A stretch of DNA of 34,025 nt, from contig JAGFIW010000241.1 in NCBI GenBank assembly GCA_024103195.1, positions 1-34,025 on the forward strand, in the 5' to 3' direction. Of this stretch, positions 16,391-24,466 are shown one piece after another. The translations under genes and the position numbers were made by a program. The notes below the pieces were generated by a model. The model ran no database searches and was not told where the DNA came from. It saw only the letters and a list, made by a program, of their open reading frames with translations. Within the stretch, counting starts at the first letter, position 1, and each line of letters opens with the position of its first letter. Origin of the DNA: Saprospiraceae bacterium (GTDB taxonomy: Bacteria; Bacteroidota; Bacteroidia; Chitinophagales; Saprospiraceae).

Positions 16391-16684
16391 TCAGCCGAGC
16401 AATTCCTTGCCGTACAGAATGACCCATAAAATTCCCAGCACCAGCGTAGCCGTCACAACGCCACGGACACTCTGCAGAAAGCGCCGGCGGTTGAAGGCCC
16501 GGAAAGGGATCAGGTTGAGGCAAATGGCCAACAATACAAGGGTCCGTTCTCTCAGCAAGGGAGGACGGCCTTCTCCTCCCCATTGGGTCCATGCCCAGCC
16601 GAAGAGGAATGCCAGTCCAACACCGACAATGGGAAAAAGGATACCCAAGGCTACCCCATAGGGCATTTGATTTCGATCAAACAT
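16391..16684 (-). CDS. Small membrane protein between surE and lpxB
   Basis: 97 residues from the ATG at 16684, which overlaps the surE stop by 8 bp, a sign of translational coupling; lpxB begins 5 bp after its stop. It has hydrophobic segments at about residues 11-31 ('ALGILFPIVGVGLAFLFGWA'), 46-60 ('RTLVLLAICLNLIPF') and 74-93 ('VVTATLVLGILWVILYG'), suggesting three transmembrane passes with basic 'FNRRRFLQS' between the second and third. I do not recognise a named family. Its position suggests a role linked to lipid A or inner-membrane lipid handling, which is inference only. The frame also allows a TTG start two codons upstream. Confidence 0.75.
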   Translation of the reverse strand: MFDRNQMPYGVALGILFPIVGVGLAFLFGWAWTQWGGEGRPPLLRERTLVLLAICLNLIPFRAFNRRRFLQSVRGVVTATLVLGILWVILYGKELLG

Positions 16685-17453
16685 GTGCAAACCGGTTTAA
16701 GAGCGGAGACAATTCCGGTATGGCCGGATGGACGGTCAGGTCGTGGCCCGAAGGGACCACGGATATATAGCCTTCCTCCAGGGCGGTCACATCCGTATCG
16801 CGGCCCTGGTCGAGGTTGACAAACTCTCCGGTCAGCCAGTAATAGGGCTGTCCGCGGGGATCCCTCGCTTCCTGAAATTCCTCGATCCATCGCGCGTCGG
16901 CCTGCCGGCAAACGCGAATGCCCTGGATGTCGGGTCGCTTGGGTATGTTCACATTCAGCAGGCGGGTTTGCGCGGGCGGAGATTCCAGGACCTGCCGGGC
17001 AATGTGTCGCACATAGGGTCTGCAGGGACCAAAATCAGCCTCGAAACTGTAATCCAGCAGGCTGAATCCGATGGACATGATTCCTTCGAGGCTGGCTTCC
17101 ATGGCGGCCGAAAGCGTACCACTGTAAATGATATTGATGGATGCGTTGGAACCGTGGTTGATGCCGGACACGCAAAGGTCAATCCTGCGTCCCTTGAGCA
17201 CGACATGTTTGGCCAATTTGACACAATCCACCGGAGTGCCTGTGCATTCCCAGGCTTCCACACCGGAAAAGAGGGAAACCCGGTGAATCCTCAAGGGCTC
17301 GCTCATGGTGATGGCGTGCCCCATGCCGGACTGCGGGGAGTCGGGGGCTACCACCACCACATCGCCCAGGGCTTGCATCTCCTCCACAAGGGTTCTGATC
17401 CCGGGTGCCGTGATGCCGTCATCATTGGTCACCAGGATGAGGGGTTTTCGCAT
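16677..17453 (-). CDS. surE: 5'/3'-nucleotidase SurE
   Basis: SurE is a metal-dependent nucleoside monophosphate phosphatase. The 258-residue protein begins 'MRKPLILVTNDDGITAPGI', with the metal-binding Asp pair at residues 11-12. It continues with 'VVAPDSPQSGMGHAIT', 'WECTGTPVDCVKL', 'LCVSGINHGSNASINIIYSG' and 'SAAMEASLEGIMSIGFS', all conserved in the family. The start at 17453 is preferred over upstream codons in the same frame because a TACCTTTG box lies 4 nt before it, predicting a leaderless mRNA. It is the first gene of the surE - membrane protein - lpxB operon and is divergent from holA across 64 bp. Confidence 0.96.
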   Translation of the reverse strand: MRKPLILVTNDDGITAPGIRTLVEEMQALGDVVVVAPDSPQSGMGHAITMSEPLRIHRVSLFSGVEAWECTGTPVDCVKLAKHVVLKGRRIDLCVSGINHGSNASINIIYSGTLSAAMEASLEGIMSIGFSLLDYSFEADFGPCRPYVRHIARQVLESPPAQTRLLNVNIPKRPDIQGIRVCRQADARWIEEFQEARDPRGQPYYWLTGEFVNLDQGRDTDVTALEEGYISVVPSGHDLTVHPAIPELSPLLNRFAHV

Positions 17454-17457
17454 GGCG

Positions 17458-17513
17458 CAAAGGTACATCAAAGGCCGTCACCGCCAAGGTTGTACCACCA
17501 ACCGTTACCTTTG
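17458..17513. promoter_or_regulatory. Divergent surE/holA promoter region with two leaderless-type boxes
   Basis: For surE (minus strand), TACCTTTG at 17465-17458 has TTG at 17487-17485 19 bp upstream. For holA (plus strand), TACCTTTG lies at 17506-17513; the nearest TTG (17490-17492) is only 13 bp upstream, so its -33 element is uncertain. Both boxes end exactly 4 nt before the respective ATG. Confidence 0.6.
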
Positions 17514-17517
17514 CGGT

Positions 17518-18537
17518 ATGGCCAAAGCCGCTGCCGTCAGTTTTTCGGATCTCCTTTCTCTTTTGAAGAAAGGCACCTTCGCACCCGTGTATCTGTTTCA
17601 CGGGGAAGAGGATTATTTCATTGATCTTTTGGCGGCTTACATCGAGGAGCATGCCCTTGATGAGTCCGAACGCGCCTTCAACCAAACCGTGGTTTATGGG
17701 CGGGATGTAACCGCCAGCGCTATCCGTGACATGGCGATGCGGATGCCCATGATGGCACCCCGTCAGGTCATCGTATTGCGGGAAGCTCAGGAAATGAAAG
17801 AGTTGTACCAGCTCGAGGGGTATGTATCCCGGCCCTCGCCCACCACCGTTCTCGTCATTTGTCACAAACATAAGAAGGTGGACGGGAGAAAATCCCTGGC
17901 ACGGGTTATCCAGGAAAAGGGCGTCGTATTCGAAAGCAAGAAGTTGTATGACGACAAGATTCAACCCTGGATCCAAAATTGGTTGAAGGATCAGGGCGTA
18001 ACCATTACCCCCGAAGCCCTGGCCCTCGCACATGAGTATCTCGGCAACCAACTCAGCACCATTACCACCCAGTTGCAGAAAATCCTGGCCCGGCTCCAGA
18101 AGGGGGACATGATCGACATACAGATGGTCAGGGAGAGCATTGGTGTTGCCCGGGACTTCAATGTATTCGAATTGCAGCAGGCACTGGGAAGACGTCAGGC
18201 GGACCGGGTCTTCTACATTCTGGACCAAATGAACCGGGATCCGAAATCCAACCCGTTACCCATGTCGATCGGCAGCCTCGCCGGCTTTTTCATCAGGTTG
18301 TACACCTTGCACCAGCTGCACGGCGCACGGGAAGATGAAATGGCCAAAGCCATAGGGATCAATCCCTATTTACTCAAGGATTACAAACCGGTGCTGAAAA
18401 CGTTTCAGCCCCTGCAGATCGAACGGATACTGGGATTGCTCCATGAATACGACATGCGGAGCAAAGGGGTCCAGAACCGCTCTGCCGACGAAGGCGCGCT
18501 GTTGCGGGAATTGATGCACGGCATCCTGGCCGCCTGA
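17518..18537 (+). CDS. holA: DNA polymerase III subunit delta
   Basis: HolA is the clamp-loader subunit that opens the beta sliding clamp. The 339-residue protein matches the family in length and layout: 'FAPVYLFHGEEDYFIDLLAA' near the N-terminus, 'RQVIVLREAQEMKEL', 'ARVIQEKGVVFESKKLYDDK', and the C-terminal helical domain with 'YLGNQLSTITTQLQKIL' and 'VARDFNVFELQQALGRRQAD'. The true start is the ATG at 17518, given the TACCTTTG box 4 nt upstream; the frame is open further 5' but there it overlaps surE antisense. It converges on mlaD with a 100-bp gap. Confidence 0.95.
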   Translation: MAKAAAVSFSDLLSLLKKGTFAPVYLFHGEEDYFIDLLAAYIEEHALDESERAFNQTVVYGRDVTASAIRDMAMRMPMMAPRQVIVLREAQEMKELYQLEGYVSRPSPTTVLVICHKHKKVDGRKSLARVIQEKGVVFESKKLYDDKIQPWIQNWLKDQGVTITPEALALAHEYLGNQLSTITTQLQKILARLQKGDMIDIQMVRESIGVARDFNVFELQQALGRRQADRVFYILDQMNRDPKSNPLPMSIGSLAGFFIRLYTLHQLHGAREDEMAKAIGINPYLLKDYKPVLKTFQPLQIERILGLLHEYDMRSKGVQNRSADEGALLRELMHGILAA

Positions 18538-18559
18538 TGGCTCTAAGGGATGGGGTATC

Positions 18560-18574
18560 CGGTACCTGGTACCG
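18560..18574. repeat. Perfect 15-nt palindrome between holA and mlaD
   Basis: CGGTACC and GGTACCG flank a single central T. With a 1-nt centre it is a poor hairpin but a possible protein-binding site. It lies in the convergent gap between holA and the MlaD-like gene; there is no T tract, so it is not an obvious terminator. Confidence 0.3.
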
Positions 18575-18637
18575 CAGGACCTGACCGTGGATCCATTTAT
18601 CCGCCCGTCTTTCCCGCCGCTTCCAACCCGCTTCGGA

Positions 18638-19693
18638 TCACTTTTGTTCTTTCCCGGGAAATGCCGGGTCTTCCTCCGGGAGGCGATAGGGTTTGTCCTT
18701 CCTGCCGATGAGCGATACGTTGACATACCGCTTGGGATTCAACCGGAAATCCTGCAGCAAAAGGTCGAGATTGCGTGAGGTACGCTGGAGATTGGTGTAT
18801 ATCTCCGGATCCCTGATCAGCCGGCCCAATGTGCCCTCGCCTTCGTTGAGCCGCAGAAGCACGGTCTGAAGTTCGGAAGATACCCGGCCCAGGTCGGTCA
18901 CCGTTGTATTGATCTGTTCGAGGGTCGAACGAGACACTTCTATGGTCTTGCCGATGTCGGCATCCTTGACCTGCCCGGTGATCTCCTGCGTATTGGATAA
19001 AATCCGGGCAATTTCTTCATGACTCGCATCCAGGGTACCGGTGACATTTTCGAGGTGACCCATGACGGATTCCAGTTGACCGCTGACACGGATGACCAAC
19101 GCGGCCAGCGCCTCTGTGGTGATGCGCGTATTGGACAGGATCTGGCGGGTATCATACAGACTTTGTCCGACCAGATCGCGGCTATCGGGATCCGAACTGG
19201 CCACATCCAGGGAGTCGATCACTTCACCCAGTCCCGATTTGAGTTTGTCCAGATAGGCATCCAGCTGATCCTGATCCAGCATTTTGCTCATCAGGGAGGC
19301 GGTCCCTCCCTGAAGGGTGGACCCTGAAGGGGCACATCCTCCCTCCCTGCAGGGTTGGTCAAACTCCAGGGCGACGGATGACCCGCCCATCACCCCCAAA
19401 GGTTCGATCACGGCTACCGCCGAAGGAGGAACACCTATTTGCCGGTCCACATGCAACTCGGCAATGATCGTGCGCATGTCTTCCTTGTCCAGGCGGATAT
19501 CCACGACTGTACCCACCTGAAGACCGTTGATCTTTACCGGGGATGAAATCATGAGGTCTCCGATGTCCTGGTATTCGACATAGAATGTTTGATCGCGGGC
19601 CAGCAAATTCCTTCCTTTGAGATAATAGTAGCCCCAAATGGTAATGGCCAGGATCATCACCGCAAACAGGCCCAGCTTGGTTTCTTTTGACAT
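18638..19693 (-). CDS. MCE/MlaD-family phospholipid transport protein
   Basis: 351 residues from the ATG at 19693, chosen because 'MSKETKLGLFAVMILAITIW' opens with the single N-terminal transmembrane helix of the family. The upstream in-frame codon at 19723 would overlap the end of the amidase. After the helix comes 'YYYLKGRNLLARDQTFYVEY', then the MCE domain ('DLMISSPVKINGLQVGTVVD', 'DRQIGVPPSAVAVIEPLGVM'). A long helical C-terminus of about 200 residues follows, with repeated 'ILSNT' and 'LESVMGHLENVTGTL'. MlaD-like proteins form hexameric rings that carry phospholipids between the membranes. It follows the amidase by 34 bp, probably in one operon; no MlaE/F permease or ATPase is in the window. 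Confidence 0.88.
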   Translation of the reverse strand: MSKETKLGLFAVMILAITIWGYYYLKGRNLLARDQTFYVEYQDIGDLMISSPVKINGLQVGTVVDIRLDKEDMRTIIAELHVDRQIGVPPSAVAVIEPLGVMGGSSVALEFDQPCREGGCAPSGSTLQGGTASLMSKMLDQDQLDAYLDKLKSGLGEVIDSLDVASSDPDSRDLVGQSLYDTRQILSNTRITTEALAALVIRVSGQLESVMGHLENVTGTLDASHEEIARILSNTQEITGQVKDADIGKTIEVSRSTLEQINTTVTDLGRVSSELQTVLLRLNEGEGTLGRLIRDPEIYTNLQRTSRNLDLLLQDFRLNPKRYVNVSLIGRKDKPYRLPEEDPAFPGKEQK

Positions 19694-19727
19694 AGTTGTT
19701 GGGTCACAGAAGGCATGTGCCACCGGA

Positions 19728-20906
19728 TCAGGGCCGGATTTGGCGCAGGTCTCCCTGGTAAACGACCGTAAAAATACCCTTAAAGCCGGACTGGACCAGA
19801 GCGGCCTTCGCTTTTTCGGCTTCCTGAACGGTCTTGTAGGGGCCTGAAAGAATTTTGATCAAGGCCTCCTCCTTCTTTTCCAGGAGGGAAGGGATCTGCT
19901 TCCTCCATGGGTGGTCGTCGGGCAAGGGCTTGCTCAGGGCACTGATTTGCACGGCATGCCATTCACCGGTCGGATACCCGGAAGTCACGGTCACCGGATG
20001 TGCCACCACTTTTGCGGGAGGATCTGGTGAAGCAGGGCGCTGTTTTTCAGCCACATCTTTTTCCTTGTCCCCTTTCTCGATACGGTTTTTATATCGGCCG
20101 AATGCGCGCACCAGACTTTCGGCGATCAATTCCTGTCCTGCAGGGGAATGCAGGAACTGTTCCTCTTCGCGGTGGGTGAGAAATCCCGTCTCTACCAGGA
20201 CGCTGGGCATGGCGTTTTCTCTCAATACCAAAAACCCGGCTTGTTTGACGCCTTTGCTTGTCCGGCCGGCATGCTGCCGGAATTCTTCTTCGACCATACC
20301 GGCAAAGACGATGCTTTTCTCCAGATAGGCGTTTTGATACATGGCCATCAGGATATAGGCCTCCGCCGAATTGGGATCGAAGTCACCATAATTCAGTTTG
20401 AAATTGTCCTCGAGAAGAATCGATTCGTTTTCCCGTTGGGCTACAGCAAGGTTGTCAGCGGCGCGATGCAGGCCCAGCACATACGTCTCCGACCCCTGGA
20501 TGGAGGGCGCATTGGAAAGCGCGTTGCAATGCAGGGAAATGAAAAGATCGGCCTCCGCCTTATTGGCGATTTGAGAACGTTCGAACAGCGGTAAAAAGAT
20601 GTCGGATTCTCTGGTCAACACGACCTTGACGCCGGGAAATCGCGATTTGATTTTGTCGCGCAGGAGGATGGCCAGCGCCAGTGTGATCTCCTTTTCATTG
20701 GCCTGTGCCCCCAGGCAACCGGGATCCCGGCCCCCGTGGCCCGGATCGATCACGACGGTTTTCACCCCTTCCTTTCCCGGATCAGGATGCGAAGGGCCGC
20801 CGTTGTCCATGAACCAGGCCTGAGCCAGCCATAAAACGATTAAGGCGGGCGTTAAATGGAAAAACACGGGGTACCTTCGTGCTGTCAATGGCGTCCAATC
20901 ATGCAT
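19728..20906 (-). CDS. N-acetylmuramoyl-L-alanine amidase (Amidase_3) with SPOR-like C-terminus
   Basis: The enzyme cleaves the amide bond between muramic acid and the stem peptide. From the ATG at 20906 it has 392 residues with an N-terminal membrane segment ('FFHLTPALIVLWLAQAWF'). The Amidase_3 domain shows 'VVIDPGHGGRDPGCLG' (Zn His), 'ANEKEITLALA' (Zn Glu), 'LFISLHCNAL' (Zn His) and 'VLVETGFLTHREEE' (catalytic Glu). A charged linker precedes a C-terminal ~75 residues resembling a SPOR peptidoglycan-binding domain ('WHAVQISALSKPLP', 'KTVQEAEKAKAALVQSGFKG'). The start is uncertain: an ATG at 20942 and a GTG just before 'FFHLTP' are also in frame. It probably heads an operon with mlaD and is divergent from lptD. 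Confidence 0.92.
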   Translation of the reverse strand: MHDWTPLTARRYPVFFHLTPALIVLWLAQAWFMDNGGPSHPDPGKEGVKTVVIDPGHGGRDPGCLGAQANEKEITLALAILLRDKIKSRFPGVKVVLTRESDIFLPLFERSQIANKAEADLFISLHCNALSNAPSIQGSETYVLGLHRAADNLAVAQRENESILLEDNFKLNYGDFDPNSAEAYILMAMYQNAYLEKSIVFAGMVEEEFRQHAGRTSKGVKQAGFLVLRENAMPSVLVETGFLTHREEEQFLHSPAGQELIAESLVRAFGRYKNRIEKGDKEKDVAEKQRPASPDPPAKVVAHPVTVTSGYPTGEWHAVQISALSKPLPDDHPWRKQIPSLLEKKEEALIKILSGPYKTVQEAEKAKAALVQSGFKGIFTVVYQGDLRQIRP

Positions 20907-20977
20907 GCAAACCCGGTAAGTGCCTGTCAGAGGGAGGTCCATTCACCCCTCCTAAACGCCAGGAGGGTCAATTTGTT

Positions 20978-23605
20978 ATGAGTGCCCAATGGCGTATCCT
21001 GCTGCTGGGCGTCTGCCTGGTGACCTTTTGCGTCCGGGAGGGTATTGCCCAACAGGACAGCCTTCCATCCTCGGTCCGGACGGACACCTTGCCAAACGGT
21101 GCGGGAGACTCGCTGCAGGTCCGGATATCCCGCGATGCGCTGGAAGCTCCCGTCAAATACCACGCAAGGGACAGCCAGTGGATCGATCTCCGCCACAAAC
21201 AAATCCATCTCATCGGCGATGCTGAAGTGACCTATCAGGACATTCAGCTCAATGCCGATTACATCGTCTTCTCTTTCGAGACGAATATCGTGACAGCCAA
21301 AGGGTTGCCCGACAGCCTGGGGGTCATGGCGGGTACACCCAGGTTCCGGCAGGGATCCCAGTCCTTTGAAGCCCTGGAAATGAGGTACAATTTCCGCACG
21401 AAAAAGGGGATGAGCATCCAAAACGCCACGGAGGAGGGGGACCTGCATGTGTTGACCGAGAAGGCCAAGTTTGTCGGCGGGACGGCCGAAGGCGAGAAGG
21501 ACAAGATTTACGGACGCAGGGCTATCATCACCACTTGCGACGACCCTCATCCTCATTACGGCATCAGAAGCACACGACAGAAAATCATCCCCAACAAATC
21601 GGTGATTGTCGGCCCTTCCAACATGGAAATTGCCGGGGTGCCCACCCCGATTTGGCTCCCTTTCGGTTTTTTTCCAATTGCCACCAGCCGGAAGGCAGGA
21701 CTGGTTTTCTCGCTGGATTACGATTTCAGGCAGGATCTCGGATACGGCCTTCGCGGTATCGGGTATTTTACCCCTTTGGGCGAATATACCAATATCAGCA
21801 TCCTGGGAGGCATCTATACCCGGGGTAGTTACCGGGTAAGCGCCCGCAGTCAATACAACCGTCGCTACCGGTACAACGGCAACACCGAGCTGACCTGGAC
21901 CGACTTTGCCCGGGAATCGCCTGAAACAGGAGAAACCGAACGCGAGCGGCTTTTCCGTGTGATCATCCAGCACAACCAGGATCCCAAGGCCAACCCCTAC
22001 CACAACCTCTCGGGCCGGATCCAGTTTGAATCCAGCGCTTTCAGCCGGCTCAATTATTACGATGCCAATAACGTACTGGCCAACACCGTGTCTTCCTCCA
22101 TGAATTACCGCCGGACCTGGGAAGGCAAACCCTTCCAGTTTACCGCTTCCGTGACCCAATCCCAAAACCTGAGAAGCGGACGGATGGACATGACACTTCC
22201 GGATGCCACTTTTGTTCTTCAGCGCATCCAGCCGTTCAAACGCCCCGGCGGTGGCACCGAGCGATGGTATGAGCGGATTGGGGTGCAATACAGCGCCCAG
22301 GCCCTGGCAAGGGTAAGTGCTCCGGATTCGACCTTTTTTACGGCATCCACCCTGGAAACCGCCCGGCCCGGCATGCGGCAATCTGCGACCATCAACTCCA
22401 ATTTCAACCTGTTCCGGTACTTCAATTTCACGCCGAACATCACCTATCAGGAAGTGTGGAACTACAATACCCTGCGACGGGAAAACGACCGCATTCCCGT
22501 CACCAGGCTGGATACGGTGTTCAATGCCGACAATTCCATCCTCCGCATCGATACCACCATCCTTAGTTATGGCACGGTGACCGAGCGCCTCGAGGATGAT
22601 TTCCGCACCTACCGGAGTCTGACCTTCGGGATGGGGATGAATACGGCCATTTTCGGGACAGTGCGCTTTGGCAAGGGATGGCTTCGCGGCCTGCGCCACA
22701 CGATCAAACCCTCCTTCAGCCTGAACGTCAATCCGGCCAATACCGGCCAGCCCTGGTTTGACGAATACGCGCTCGGCCGGCAAGCGGATTATTCCGACAC
22801 GCAACGGTATTCATACTTTGACGGAGGGCCCTTTGGTGCCCCGGCCTACAGCGAGGGCGCCATGTCCCTGAGCTATTCTTTCAACAACATCTTCGAAGCC
22901 AAGTACTTCAGCAAAAAAGACACCCTTTCGAAAAAAGTCAATCTGTTTGACAACATCATCGTGTCCGGCAACTACAACTTTCTCGCCGACAGTCTTCGAT
23001 GGAGTCAGGTACGCATTTCCGGGGGCACAAATCTTTTCCGGCGCATGTCGCGATTTGATGTCGGCCTTACTTTCGACCCGTATGCCGCCGACAGCACCGG
23101 CAGAAGCATCGACCGGTTTTACTGGGACACCGACCGCAAGCCGCTGCGGTTTGTCAATGCCAGTTTTCGGCTTACCACCAATGTGACCATCGGCAAGCTT
23201 CGCGAACTTTTCACCGGAGAGCCGGCAGCACCTACCGATGATTTTCTGAGGTTGTTCGAATCGTTTGGTATCCAGCACAACATCAACGCGGATATCCGGC
23301 CGTTGAACGGCAAAGACACTCTGTTCATCACCACGCACACCGTCAACACCTCAGGGAATATCCGCATCACGCCCAAGTGGTCCATCACCGTTGGCAATAT
23401 CGGCTATGATTTCCGGTCGCAGCAAATCACCTATCCCAGTTTCAATTTCAACCGGGACATGCATTGCTGGGAAATGATTTTCGGATGGTTTCCACAGATA
23501 GGCGCTTACACGTTCATGGTGAAAGTCAAGCCTTCAACCCTTGATTTCATCAAAATCCCTTACCGCAGAAACACCACCGGCAATTTTGTGGGCTTCGGCT
23601 TTTGA
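20978..23605 (+). CDS. lptD: LPS-assembly outer-membrane protein LptD (Bacteroidota type)
   Basis: LptD is the outer-membrane barrel that inserts LPS into the outer leaflet. From the ATG at 20978 it has 875 residues with the signal peptide 'MSAQWRILLLGVCLVTFC' through 'GIAQ'; in-frame codons upstream from 20879 would place this signal internally. Residues ~55-200 are the OstA/LptA-like jellyroll ('IDLRHKQIHLIGDAEVTYQD', 'GKDKIYGRRAI'-like end). The remainder is the large barrel ('GVPTPIWLPFGFFPIATSRK', 'DYDFRQDLGYGLRGIGYF') ending in a Phe after 'GNFVGFG'. The mature chain has only two Cys, C187 and C830. A TCAATTTG sequence at 20968-20975 sits just before the ATG and may be a weak -7 box. 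It is next to the amidase-mlaD operon. Confidence 0.93.
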   Translation: MSAQWRILLLGVCLVTFCVREGIAQQDSLPSSVRTDTLPNGAGDSLQVRISRDALEAPVKYHARDSQWIDLRHKQIHLIGDAEVTYQDIQLNADYIVFSFETNIVTAKGLPDSLGVMAGTPRFRQGSQSFEALEMRYNFRTKKGMSIQNATEEGDLHVLTEKAKFVGGTAEGEKDKIYGRRAIITTCDDPHPHYGIRSTRQKIIPNKSVIVGPSNMEIAGVPTPIWLPFGFFPIATSRKAGLVFSLDYDFRQDLGYGLRGIGYFTPLGEYTNISILGGIYTRGSYRVSARSQYNRRYRYNGNTELTWTDFARESPETGETERERLFRVIIQHNQDPKANPYHNLSGRIQFESSAFSRLNYYDANNVLANTVSSSMNYRRTWEGKPFQFTASVTQSQNLRSGRMDMTLPDATFVLQRIQPFKRPGGGTERWYERIGVQYSAQALARVSAPDSTFFTASTLETARPGMRQSATINSNFNLFRYFNFTPNITYQEVWNYNTLRRENDRIPVTRLDTVFNADNSILRIDTTILSYGTVTERLEDDFRTYRSLTFGMGMNTAIFGTVRFGKGWLRGLRHTIKPSFSLNVNPANTGQPWFDEYALGRQADYSDTQRYSYFDGGPFGAPAYSEGAMSLSYSFNNIFEAKYFSKKDTLSKKVNLFDNIIVSGNYNFLADSLRWSQVRISGGTNLFRRMSRFDVGLTFDPYAADSTGRSIDRFYWDTDRKPLRFVNASFRLTTNVTIGKLRELFTGEPAAPTDDFLRLFESFGIQHNINADIRPLNGKDTLFITTHTVNTSGNIRITPKWSITVGNIGYDFRSQQITYPSFNFNRDMHCWEMIFGWFPQIGAYTFMVKVKPSTLDFIKIPYRRNTTGNFVGFGF

Positions 23606-23695
23606 AGGTGGAAGCCATGGCATGGCATAACTTTCATCGCCGGAAAAAAAAGGAGATGCCAACCGGATCATCCGCATTCCGACATATCTGCAGGT

Positions 23696-24409
23696 TCAAT
23701 CGCGCAGTTCCACTTTGTGATTGGGGGAAATCGCAACCACTTCGCTGTCTGCTCTCAACCGTGCCAAGGCTTCCTTTGCCGGCATTCTGGTGGTATCCAG
23801 GTGCACCAAAAGGAGGCTCCCTTCGGGGTTGAGCTGCCGGATCAGACGAAGGGCCAGGGCTTTATGCCTCTTTTGCAGGTTTTCCCATTCCGATGGATCC
23901 CTGAGTTGCAGGATGTACTCGCCGGGAATGATGCCGGATTTGTCGTCGCCGGGCGGAGAGGTCAGCCAACCTTCCTGCCGGCATCGTTGGATCAGCATTT
24001 GCTCCAGATCATACAGGACCTGCGGCGCTCTGATATTCCACCTCACGGTCTTCCCGTTGTAGGTCAAAGTGGTGGAAGGGATATCCGCCACCGGTTCTGC
24101 ATAGGATTCCTGCAGGGTGTCCCATGGGGCCGCTCTGAAGGCGGGGATCAATGCTTTCATGTCCCAACAACTGTATGAGGTATCGGCGACTGCCGTATAA
24201 AATCTGGGTCGGAACATGACCTGACCGTCCCGGAAGACCTGCAGGGTAAATACCGGGCATGTGCCGAGGCAGGGACCTTTGGTCAGCGTGATCACAGATT
24301 CGGAATGGTAGGCATCTCTGGATCCAACGGTCTGTCGCGGGCTGCAGGCGGACATGACGATCATGCCCCATACGACCAGGGTGTGCATCAACAAGTGGTT
24401 TGCCTTCAT
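23696..24409 (-). CDS. DUF6438-type lipoprotein
   Basis: 237 residues. The N-terminus 'MKANHLLMHTLVVWGMIVMS' followed by 'AC' is a lipoprotein signal with the lipidated Cys at residue 22. The mature part opens with 'SVITLTKGPCLGTCPVFTLQ' and 'VFRDGQVMFRPR', which I recognise as the DUF6438 pattern (GPCxGxCPxY/F). Function is unknown. The rest includes 'STTLTYNGKTVRWNIRAPQ' and a C-terminal half with 'VVAISPNHKVELRD', not assigned to any family. It lies 57 bp downstream of the OmpA-like gene on the same strand and converges with lptD. A weak hairpin followed by an A8/T8 tract at 23644-23651 may end this transcript. Confidence 0.75.
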   Translation of the reverse strand: MKANHLLMHTLVVWGMIVMSACSPRQTVGSRDAYHSESVITLTKGPCLGTCPVFTLQVFRDGQVMFRPRFYTAVADTSYSCWDMKALIPAFRAAPWDTLQESYAEPVADIPSTTLTYNGKTVRWNIRAPQVLYDLEQMLIQRCRQEGWLTSPPGDDKSGIIPGEYILQLRDPSEWENLQKRHKALALRLIRQLNPEGSLLLVHLDTTRMPAKEALARLRADSEVVAISPNHKVELRD

Positions 24410-24466
24410 GGAGAAAAATGGTATCGCCTGGCCTGCCCGTGGATCATGGCAGGCCCATTGGCATCA

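Noticed and set aside
20927..22804. 625-codon leftward open frame opposite lptD
   Set aside because: No signal, domain or motif recognised; lptD on the other strand is unmistakable. Long antisense frames are expected in this GC-rich sequence.
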